Source of the DNA: Progne subis subis
Lineage: Eukaryota > Chordata > Aves > Passeriformes > Hirundinidae
Direction of reading: 5' to 3'
Assembly: GCA_022316685.1 (NCBI GenBank)
Contig: JAKJHU010000046.1
Span: 7,043,001-7,107,000, forward strand
DNA length: 64,000 bases
A program made the translations under genes and the position numbers. Positions 41,101-53,100 of this stretch are shown piece after piece. Position 1 is the first letter of the stretch, and each line of letters starts with the position of its first letter. The notes below the pieces were generated by a model. That model had not been told where the DNA came from, searched no databases, and saw only the letters and a program-made list of their open reading frames with translations.

Positions 41101-44100
41101 GTAGATGTCTTGGTTTAGGGCAAATTTTGGGAGGAAGCTTCTGAAGTGGTTCCTCTAGAAGTAAATTCAAGTGGCCTCTCTCCCCACCAGTAGTTTGGGA
41201 AACATAAATCTCCTTCGAGAAAAGTGGAAAAAAAAATGTTTATTTAACAAGCACAGTACTTAAAACATGGGGAAAAAAAGAATAATAATAAACTTCTGGC
41301 CTCAGCTAACTAAAAAAAAAATCCAGCTAAAAGCAAAGGAGAGCTCTCTGCCACTGTCCCTGCTGCAGACAGCACAGTCTATAAGAAGGAATGCAGGGAG
41401 GCAAGTGCAGTTTCTGCAAACCAACTGCACACTTCTTCTCCCCCCCTTTGCTCTCAGAACCAGTCTTAAAGGTCCAGGACTTAATATCCAGCATAAACAG
41501 AGCAGGTGATTGGGGGTACAAACATCATAAAGCCACCCTAGGAGAGCAGAGCACAGCAAGGTCTGAGTGTATGCAATATGCACAATACCATAGAATCATT
41601 GGTGTTGGAGGCAGCCTTGAAAGATCTAGTCCAGCCCCCTTCAAGGATATCTTATCTAGACCTATGGTGATGCTATTTCCCAGTTAGATTTATGTTTTCA
41701 TCCCAGTGAGCCCTTATAAAGAGCCAGAAGTACTTGAGCTTTGCTGACCATTGTGATGGAATGATTTGCCTCTTTCCTCCTAGGAGCAGTTCCAGGTGAG
41801 AGCTGGCTTTTTTCATAGGGTTGGGAGCAAGGGTTCTTCCCTTTTCCTTAAAAATGAGATGGTAGTTGTATGTGAGCAGGAGTAAGGAGATTTTGACAAT
41901 ATTGGATGCATCACTTCTAAAAGATGTTGTAAGCAGGTTTGTCTAGTTTTGATACTTAAAAAAGGTTCTTGGACAATCTCTATTTGGTCATGCTGATGGT
42001 CACTGAAGGAAGTGGTGAAATGTAGAGTGTTTACTCAGGAGACTTGATGGAATCACTCATATCTCATGAGACTAAGTGAATTGGTGAATAAAGCCATCTT
42101 TATGACAGGGGTGTTCATAAAGAGTCTAAGCCTCAGTTCTAGATAAGAGTATGAAGCCTACACTGCCCTGTAGTGGATTACAAGTTTGTTCACACTACAC
42201 ACTGCTTCACTCTAATTAAAAAAAACATGGAGGATTTTTTCTGCCTGCAGCTGTGATCAACATGAAGCGTAGATGGATTCTGGTCCAGATGTTATAGCAG
42301 CAATTGCTGTGTAGATAAGTTAAGAGGAAGTTGCTGAGGTTGGTTTCTCCCTTAAATATAAAAATCACACAGGAACAATATGTCTATGAACATCTTGAGA
42401 TCACCTTGCTTCAAAGCTGAAAATCCTTACAGGCATCTTGTGTTAAAGAAACATCACAGTAAAAAATATGACTTACTGCCCAGCCTAAAAGAGGATGATA
42501 AGCTTTGGCATTTGTATTGCAACTTAAGAGCTCAAAAAGTACTCTTTTTTAAAAGGAAGTAAAACAATGGTGTAATGTGGTGATGCTTTGAAAATTCTTT
42601 CAAGGTAGTTAGCAACTCAGCACTTCAGTGTTGATTCCAGCCATGTCGCTTACAGCTGTTTGAAAGGGGTATAAATGTTTTCTGTTGTTTTTCACTTGAG
42701 AATTAATGGTCTAATAGTTGTGATTTTTAAAAAAACTTCCAGTTGGCCTTTGCCAGCTATGTGAGAATACTGAATTTAAAACTGATACAGACATAGTAAT
42801 CAGTCTAACTGATTAAGTCTGTATTCTAGTATCAAAATGGGAAAGAATATAATGAGTCTGTAGGAAAGTTTGTAGGATTGACCTACATCTTGCATTGAAT
42901 TTGGTCTTAATTTAAAAATTCAACAGTAATTAGATGTATATCATTTGGCGTACTGAAATTGCTCAGTTTTGGGAAATTCTCAAGGTAGTGAGAAATGTGA
43001 ATACCAGTTCTTTTGTCTTTTTTACTGTCTTGTTTGTTTAATCTGGGCTAAGATTTCAGACTAGAGCAGGCTCTGCTTCTCAAATAAATACATTTGAAAT
43101 TATTAATTTAGTTTGTTAAAATATGTGCTTCCTTTTCTTAACCTAAAATGAAGGAGAAGTTAAAAGCTATGAGGAACCTTCTTAGAAATATCTTTGCACT
43201 GTGTTTTAGTTATCAGTTTGTGTGTTATGGTCATGTTTTGCTGCATTAATGATGATGTACACACAGTGAAATACCCTGCTGTAGAGGTATAAACATATGT
43301 AATAGCCTGAATATCTGACTGCTTCAGGAAAAAGTCAGGTTTGAATTGTAACCCGTAACCTGACAGCAAATGCTTCAGATACTGCTGATCACTTCTGTGA
43401 AATCGTTAATGAATTTACATGCACTGCAGAGATTTTAGCAATATATATAGTACAAATGACTTGTCTTTTCAAATCTTTCAAGCAGACAGGTATTTAACAA
43501 TTAGCGTGGTTGAAACATGGCTTGAGTCTTTGAGTTGCATTTCTCTGAGAAATTTGCAGCAGTATTGCATGTGATCATGTGCTCCTAATGCTACAGTAGG
43601 TTTTGGAGAGTTGTTGCCATTAAAAAAATAACACAAAAAATTATGGTAGCAAGAAAAATGGATATACCAGACTTCTCTCCCGAGCTGACCGTGACATGTA
43701 CTGCATATTGTCATGCCACAAATTATTGATCTCCTGATTTTTGTAGTAGAAACTGATAGTATATGAGTATTAATTAGTTTAATGTTCAGTACATGGACTT
43801 TCAGTTTGGTCTGTTAAATTATGTTGGTATATTTAGTTTCTGAGTGAAAGAAACTGGTGAATCTGACTGTGCAGCCAAGTAAATAAAACATGTGTTGATT
43901 TATGAGCACAAATAGAATATCTCTGGGATCCTGAGTATATTTAGTCATCAAACCATATGCAAGCTAAGTAACTCTTTTCAGATGTATTCATATTTGGCTT
44001 CAAAATAGGAGTCCTTCAGAATGGGATCCATCAGCATAAAAACACTGAAAATACTGTTTCCTTCAAATCAAAGTTAAAAGGCCAAAAGAAACAGAGAAAT

Positions 44101-47100
44101 CATTTTAAACTGCATATTTTGCTTTCAACATTTTCTTCCAGCCCATTTGCTTACGTGGATCCCTTGCATTGTAACATGGCCTATTTGTACCTTGAACTAC
44201 TCAAAGACTCCCTCAACGAGTATGCATATGCAGCAGAACTAGCTGGCTTGAACTATGATCTCCAAAATACCATCTATGGGATGTATGTAAGTACCCAAAT
44301 CAAGGAAAAGCTTAGAGCCTTAAAACTACTTCCACTCATCAACATTTTTATATTGATTTGATGGAAGGACTTCTCAATGAAAAATAAAGGCTGTTAGTCC
44401 TTTTGATCTTGGTTATTAGCCATCCTTTCTTTGATTTGAATTTTAAGTTGAATTTTGTTAGAAGTCTTCAAAAGTCTTTTAGTTCTCAGTAATCAAATTT
44501 TCTTCTTTTTTTTTATATCATTCGTGAAATTAATTAGTTTGTAAGATTTTTTTTCCTTCATTAAAAAAAAAAACCTCAACCCTAATCCAAGCTTACATAT
44601 TTATTGGTCAGATATCTACTAAAAACTTTCTGACTGATGGGGTAAAAAAGCCCCTTTTCATTTTATTAAATAAACAGTATACTTCGGCTTTCCTGTTCAA
44701 GAACTACTGATCATGAGGCTGCATATACATACTCTTCAGTCATGTTTCTTCATCCATTACCTTGTCACTGCCTGAGGTATCAAAGCATTTCTTTTGTTTT
44801 TCTTTTTGTTAGTCGCTACATTTATGCTGATCCTCTCCATTGCAACATGACATACCTGTTTATCAGGTTATTGAAGGATGATTTAAAAGAGTATACATAT
44901 GCAGCACGCCTCTCAGGTTTGGTCTATGGCATTGCATCAGGAATGAATGCAATACTTGTAAGTAAGAAAAGAACGCAGGAGGAAATGAAACAGCTTGGGA
45001 GTTGTTGAGCTTGGAGAAAGCATTTGACTTCTGCATTTCTAAATGAGATGGTTAATGTTTTTTGGGGTTTTTTTCTTGCTATATATCTCATGAATTAAAG
45101 GCAATGCAAGACTGTATTTTAATCAGTACTGAGTGACCTGTTCAAGATTGCAGTGTCTTGTGAACACGCGTGTAGTGCAATTGTTGCATTCTGGTTCACA
45201 TTTTTACTTGCTTGCATGATAATCTGGAAAGTACTGTTACTAGTTTCTGTATAAAAAGATTAACTGTTCTGTTGAATGACTCCTCAACTTTACAGACTTT
45301 GTTGTAATTCTCTAATTCTGCTGTAGTGAGCTGTGGAGATGGATTGTGCATGTGTTCGTTAGAATGCAATGCTGGATATTGATGGCTTTTTCTTTTGTTT
45401 TTATCACATGTTTATAATCTGTTATAAAGGGCTAACAATACTTGATAAATACTAGTCTTATGATAAATGCTTATTTCTTACTCAGCTTCTCCTATGAGAT
45501 TTATGATAGGAGATCTTAGTAGTCTCTCTTGAAGTTTCGTTAAAAGGTTTTCTTAGCCACCCTTATATGCCAGAATGGGTTTTGAAATTTCCTGTACAAG
45601 CGGTCCTTTCCAAAACATTTTAGTAGAAAAACGTAGTCTTAATATTTTCGATATGAGAGAGTGGTGCATTTTTTCTTTAATCCAACACAAATCTGATTTC
45701 TTGGTTGCATTCACCTGACTTGTTGCAGACTTGGTTTTCCTCAGTTTCAAAGCTTGCTAGTGTTCCTGTGATCAGGGTTAATTCCTTAAAAAAAAAAAAA
45801 AAAAAGTGTGATTTTCTTAATTTTTAGTCAGCTGTTTTAAATATTATTTAAGACTTTGTAATTACTTTCCTTATTGTGAGAAGTTTTATGGTTAATAAGT
45901 GTAACTTATTCATGACTATACTGATGCTTTGAGCAAGGGCAGATGCTACTCTGAGAAGTCTCCCATGGTGATTGTTGAACACTTTGGGTCCCTATGCTAA
46001 TTTAGGATACCAGCCTTTGTCATAAATCCATTTATGAAAACTTTTTCTTCAAATTCATGTATCTGCAACTGCAGAACAAAAAAAAAGTCTTCCTGCTGAA
46101 AAGCAGGAATTCTGTATGTTGGTTTGTGTTCTAAAGTTTAATTTTACTCCAAACTGCACAAATCCAATCAAATTCCTGGTTCAAGATAGCAAATTTTGAA
46201 GTTTTTCCCTGAAAAAAAAAGACCTTTTAATGCCTTTTTTTTTCCAGAGAAATTTTCTGTAGCTTGATGAAATCATATAGTAATTATAATGTTATTTTTT
46301 AAATGAGCAAGTCTATTTCATTTACACTTTCAAAAATATGTATGATCAGATCAATGTATCATTCCAATTCTAGGATGACTACCTTGATGTTTCAGCTGAG
46401 TAGCATCCTGGTTATAAAGTGTGCTTCTGTTTATAGCACCCCTTTTTTTGTAATTTTGTTCTCTTCCACTTAAATATTCTTTGATAAACAGCACAGATAT
46501 GAATCAAGGGTAAAAGTAAATTGGAGAGAGTATTTTAGAAGGTTGTGAATCCAGACTTCATTACTAAAGTGAGAAACCTAGATTAAAGCTGTTTCAGTAC
46601 TCCAGGACTCAACACTGTAATCATTAAAAAATCTCTTTTCAGAGTACAGTTTCCTTACACCAACATGAAATTACATTCATTCTGTGCATTTAGAACTCCT
46701 GTGCAAATATGCAGTATTATATTTGTCAGTTTCCTTTTGATTGGTAAAGGGATTTAACTTAAGAGTGATTAAATGTTCCGTAATGGTGAATTTAGCGTAA
46801 GTATTGAACAGTGCATTGCTCATTGAATTGTACAAGACTTGGTAACAGCTTTACTCATTTATTTTCCACATTTAAAGCAACATGCTCTTTTTCCATAGCT
46901 CTCCGTGAAAGGTTATAATGACAAGCAACACATCTTGCTCAAGAAGATCATTGAGAAAATGGCTACTTTTGAGATCGATGAAAAGCGATTTGAAATTATC
47001 AAGGAAGCGGTAAGCTGCTTGAGAAATTCACATTTTGGAGTAATTGAAAATTGAATGCATTGACCTGATAGGAGATCTGAGAGCTGACCGACTGTGGAAA

Positions 47101-50100
47101 TAGAGAGTGAAATTCTGCGTTAATGGGGCTTCAGATGCTTTTTTTTTTTTTTTTGTGGCTGTGAGTTCCTCAGAGTTGTGTATATAATATTCTTTGGGTA
47201 AAAGTAACTGGTTCTGGAATCTTTTTTAATCAGTCGTTCTTACAATGTATCAAGGAAGGACAGCTTGCTTTGGTTGAAGTAGAAATCTAAGTAGGGGGAT
47301 GGAGGGGAAAATCTGTATCTTGTTTTGCAGTTTGGAAAGGCTTCAGCAGGACTTAGCCATAAAAGAAGAGGGAAAGAGATAAAGGGGGAAAGGAAGTGTT
47401 GAAAAAGTTTGCAACATTTCTTTTCCTCAGATTTGTCTTGGCTCCTGGGCTGTGATCCTTTGGTGCAAAGGCAACCACCTTTAGTACATGCTGATTTCTA
47501 GAAGTTGCATCAGCTGGGGAGATTGCGGTTTTTTCCCCATGTCTACGCCAAACAGATAAGGGAGATACCAACTTCTGGCTTCTGTTTGGAGCAGACAGAA
47601 GGATACATCCTCAGCAACCTGAGGCTTGCTGTTGGTCACTCATGTGCCCTGAAATGAGTCTCTTTTTTCCTGCACTGGAAGTGCTTCCAGCTTGCCAACG
47701 CTATTAGTTTGCATTTTCCAGTTTCTCTGGTAGAGGAGGTTTGCTTATTTTGTAAAAGTGGAGCTGGACTAGGAAAGAGTTCTTCTGCAGAAGCTCTCTG
47801 GTTCTTCTCATACCTCCTTTATCCATGCAAAACATGCAGAGAATTTTCCAGATGCTCCAGATTTTGTCTAACCGAGTCAGCCATAGGAGTCATCAGGGAG
47901 AAAAATACATTTTCTATTAGCAGTGGTCCCCCACCCTTCATCAGAAATCATAGAATGCAAATTTCCTGGGTAGAGCAACTTGATCTAAATTCTTGTTTAA
48001 CTGCAGTAATTTAATTTCTAGGCATTCATTTTATGGACAAGTTTGATTTCATGCACATTTCAAGTATCTTAATGATTTCTGCTTAATCCAAAGGCTCAGA
48101 AAGCCCACATTATTACTAAGGTCATGTAACACAATTTTTTTAAGAGTTCTAACAAGCAAGAGAATTTTCTCAATATCTGAATCGTATCTTTTTGATACAA
48201 AGTTAAGAGTACAATGTTAATATGTTTAGAACTCCATTTCTAAATTTCTAACTTGAGCATGATTATTTTGGTTTAGTACATGAGATCACTTAACAACTTC
48301 AGGGCTGAACAGCCTCACCAGCATGCAATGTATTATCTTCGACTCCTGATGACAGAAGTTGCTTGGACCAAAGATGAATTAAAAGAAGCTCTAGATGGTA
48401 ATGTTCTGCCACTCTATTATGTTTTTTCTTACATTACTTAACTATTGAGGGTATCTGTTTTGGACTCTGCTCACTATTCAAGGGAAGCCCCTGCAGTGCC
48501 AGGCCTGAGCTGATGCTGGTCATGCTGCACTTTCCCTCCAGTTTCAAGAAAGTAGAGTAGTTCATGGGCAAGGCCTCAAATGGCAAAAATCACAGGTGGA
48601 AGTTCAGGCAAAACTACTAACTTTGGGGGTGTATGAACCTGGATATGGTGAATCCAGTGCGTAATCAACATCAGTAAAATCATTTGGCTCTAGTTGACAT
48701 CTTACAGGCACATTGGAGTGTATCTGCATTGTACTTCTCTGTGTGCAAACTATTTTGTTTTTATTGTTATTGGGGAATCCTAGCTTATGTTTCTGTAGAT
48801 AATACATTCTGTAGATAATGACATCAATAATAAAGAACGTTGTGGCTCTTAGCACAAAGTAGACACCCCAGTATATTTGAAGGAAGAAGAAATTTCAGAT
48901 TAAGAGATTTAAGTGATTTTTCTCAAGTCCAGCTGGAGTGGGGTTCTGAGCAGCCCGCCTAGTGGAAGGTGTCCCTGCCCAGTGGCAGGGGTGTCAGAAC
49001 TAGATGATATTTAAGTTCCTTTTCAACCCAAGCCATTCTGTGGTAATTCTATGTTTGTAGTAATAGCTGAAGAACTTTTCCCTACCTGTATTTTACTGTA
49101 TTGTATTATTATTATTACTATTCCTGGGTTAGTAAATTACTATTCCCAGTTAGCAAAATGTCTTGTATTGTCTTCTTGGAATACACTGACATTTCTTTTG
49201 AAGAAGAATACCTGGCTTTTGTACTTACCTGAGGGATTTGATTCCGAGTGTGTATCCATGTGCCCCCCATCCAACCATCCTTCCTCTTACTCCATTGATT
49301 CTATATGTTAAACTATAGTGTGCATATATATGTATAAAAACTACTTTGCAAGGACAGGCTGGATAGAATGTGCGTCTATGTGTTGTGCATGTGTCCTCTA
49401 GCATATATTGCCAAAATATTTTTCTTGTGTATCTTTGTTCCAAAGTTGGTATGAAAACACTATATTTGAGTTGAGGTTCTTTGTTTTAGTCTGGGTGGCA
49501 GATGCACAGTGTCTTTCTTGAGCATTACAAACAACATGCTGCTTGTTTAGTAAATAACTAAGGCTTTTCCTTGGAACACCACCTGAATGATTGCGAGTGT
49601 TTTCTCTGGAGAATGAGTGTTTGTTCAGCATGATTGGAATGACAGCTTTTTTTTTTTTTTTTTAAATCTGGGTCAAGACAGCATGTGCATTCTAAGTGAA
49701 ATGAATTATATGATGAGTGCTGCTATTTAGACCTGGAAGCATTCCAGTGTTGCATTTTTAAGGAGAGATTCACTTCAACATAATGACAAATTTCTCCTCC
49801 TCTGAGAAATGCACAGTATATCTAAGGATGACTTAGACTTAAGTCTTTCATAATTTAAAATTGCATTTGAGTGATTTAACTGTCTAAATATCTATTGTAG
49901 ATGTCACCCTTCCCCGTCTCAAGGCCTTCATAGCACAGCTGTTGTCACGGTTACACATCGAAGCTCTTCTCCATGGCAATATAACAAAACAGGTTGGTCT
50001 GATACTTTCTTAATAAAGCAGTTTTTATTTAAAAGCAGCATAAAAATGGAGCATTAGTTTAATCTTTGCAGATCCTGAAGCAGTTTGCCAAATGTGATTT

Positions 50101-53100
50101 CATAAATTAACTTTGTACTTTTTTTATCTTCATAGGAGTATGAGAGTGTAATTTTTTCCACTTTAGCTTTGTTAGGCTAAGTGCTGCCTCTATATTGTTC
50201 TTGGAAATGTAATAAAAACAATTTAGGACTTAAGTATTTGAAAGTCTATGCTGCATGTCATTACTGTGATCAAGCTGCAGAAGGAATGATGTGCTGCAGA
50301 TCATGCTTTTTTCATTGAAAACTTTCAGAATAACTAGTAAAGAATTAAGAATACAGTATTCTTCCAAATTAAGTAGTTTGTACATAGCTAAACAGGAAAC
50401 GGTGGACCATAAAAAGCCAAGTGTCAACTCTCAGGGAAGTAAAACTCAGAAAAGATTTGTTTTCTCTTCCATTAAAATAGCAGCTGTTTGTATTTGCATA
50501 CAAAATCTTAAGAAGTACTTGAATATATGTACCAATACAAATTCTTATATGATTTACATTCTTTTTTGGTAAGGCTTGTTTACAGTATTTTGTGTTAGAA
50601 CAGCTCTGGCATAGTTTACTAGCAGGAGCTGTTACAGACACTGCTAGTGACTGCTGAATGTATGGAGGAGAAAGTTAACTTGTAAGGAAGGAGAAAATAA
50701 GATTGGAAGGAGCTAATAGCATGGAGAGACGAACTGTTCTATGTCAAGAATGTCTCTAAAGTACTCATTAAAAATTAAAAAAAAAATGAAAAGTACTTAT
50801 AAAAATTTTCTTCTGGCAGAAAAATTAAAAAATAGCCTCTTTTTCCTTCCTTATTTCTTAGGTGTTTGTATACAAAAAGTCAGTGGCATCTGGAAATAGA
50901 ACTGAATGCCCGTATTTTTTTAGATTTCCATGATGATGCAGTTATGTCAGAGAATTATATTCTTTACTTGGGATAATGAGTGACTATTGAAAATCCTACA
51001 GCTGAAGAACAGGGAAGGATGTCCTGGTACACCCATTGCTGTGTAATGTTTAGGAATTATCTGCAAACCTCCCTGAATGGATGCAAGTAGAAAAAGTTGT
51101 CTGTCCTCCAATACCCATAATGTGATAATCACTGATAAAACTCAGCCATTTTGACCTGGACCTAAGAATTTTTTCTGACTAAAATTAAATCAAAATTTAC
51201 ATTGTCTTGTGACACCTTTCAGTCATGAAAAAATTTTTCAGTGAATCTGGACTTGTAAAATTAGGTTTATCTAGCTGCTTGAAATTCCTATTTTTTTCTT
51301 TAATTTCATTCTGATACTTGGGTTTTCAAACCTTTTGCATGTTTTTGATAAAATCACTTGTGTTGTGAGTTCATGGCAATGCAGAGTGAGAAATTTTAGA
51401 TTTCAGCCAAAATTACTTTGTAGTAATTTCCAGTGTGCAGCCTACAAGAACACATAACCCTTAAGAGATGAAGCTATTGAGGTTAAATCCTTGAATGAAA
51501 GTAATGACTTTTGGGGTTTTTTTCACTATTTATTTTTTTAATTATTACTGTAATCCATGAAATAAAGTATTTGGGCAATGAGTCTTAACACTGCCAGCAC
51601 ATCAATAAAATGCATCCTTGACCGTAACCATTTGTTTTCTTAAATTTTCATCGACTGAAATGCCATTTGCTTTGCAGACATACATTTGAGATATCTCATT
51701 TTCACTTTGAAAGATGAGCACATCAGGTGGTGGAGGGATAGTGGAAAAAAAATATATATAAGCCCATTGAGGTTTAATTACAGAAGCACTGGGGAGAAGA
51801 AGGAGTGGTTAGACGTGTAGACAATTTAAACATAAAGAGGTCATGAAAAACCTCTTGCCTTCCACACTCCCACTTTCTCTCATCCACTTAACTTCTACTG
51901 TATTTTTATTGAATTAAAATAACTTTACTTTCTCTTTCTGATACTTTTTTCTTTTCTCTCCCAGCACCATCAATAACTGGAAAGTTATTCAGCTGCTGCT
52001 GAATACAGAATAACTAACGCTCATTAAAAATCCTCTTACGTTTTCTTTTCCAGGCTGCGTTAGGAATTACGCAGATGGTGGAGGACACTCTCATTGAGCA
52101 TGCTCATACAAAGCCACTCCTTCCCAGTCAGCTAGTGAGGTACAGAGAAGTGCAGCTTCCTGACAGTAAGTGAAGAGATGTATTTACAATATTTAGGGTA
52201 CATTAAATTGAGAGTCTCCTAGCTAGCTGCATTTTAAAATGCATGTTACTGTATTGCTAGGAGTGTGTTTTGAAGTCAAACTTACTTCAAGTTCTTTTAA
52301 ACTTAAAATTCAGAAATAGAGTAGGGTGTGGTTTTACTGTTGAAATTATGTACTAATACATGACCTTTCTAGGATACTTGACAATTAATTTGATTTCATT
52401 TTTAATCTGTGTGTGTAAATTGGACTTCTTGGGATGACTGGGACAGTCTTTTGGTGACTGCCAACCCAAAGCACTTGTATGATCATAGGATTCTGCGCAT
52501 CAGTTCTAAGTCACTTGTTACAATTTATGGAAATAAGAACCCTGTCCCACTCTCTGCTACACATAGTATTTATGTTTGAATAAACACCATTCTTTGAGCA
52601 TTTCTGAGCAGTAATTGACCATTAAAAATTGCACTTAATTACTCTTTGGAAAAACAAAAAGCTCTTACACAAATAACTTTTTTATCTTAAACCAATTCTT
52701 TTAGAGCACTGCTTGTATGCTTTTACTTTCATGGTGAAAAAAGTGCTTTTTATAAGAAAGGAGGTTCAAGGTATTCCTGGGAGTGAAGAGAGAGGCATAT
52801 GTAGCTATATTGACAAGATAAATTACTCATAGCTGAAGAACAAAACAATAATTGTCAAAAGAAGTTGTTGGTATTAAATGCTGAATTATTTTTGATGTTC
52901 ATAATAATTTCTGGCAGATTGTCTTTAGAAAGTGTTTACACAGTAGAGGCAATGTAGAATTTCACTGCAGTTCCAAAAACATTTGCTTGAAGAGAAGCAG
53001 CCACTTTCAATTTACTTGCTGATATTTCCAAGCGGCAACATTTTGATGGTGAAATAATACCTTCTTTTCTTGTCTGATGAAAAGTATGCTCTTAGTGGAA

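Larger units (their letters stand above)
39844..44141 (+). other. IDE: IDE intron 14
   Basis: 4.3 kb before exon 15a. Contains an LTR-like block (41106-41585) followed directly by a CR1 3' fragment on the minus strand. The remainder is unremarkable AT-rich intron. Confidence 0.7.
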
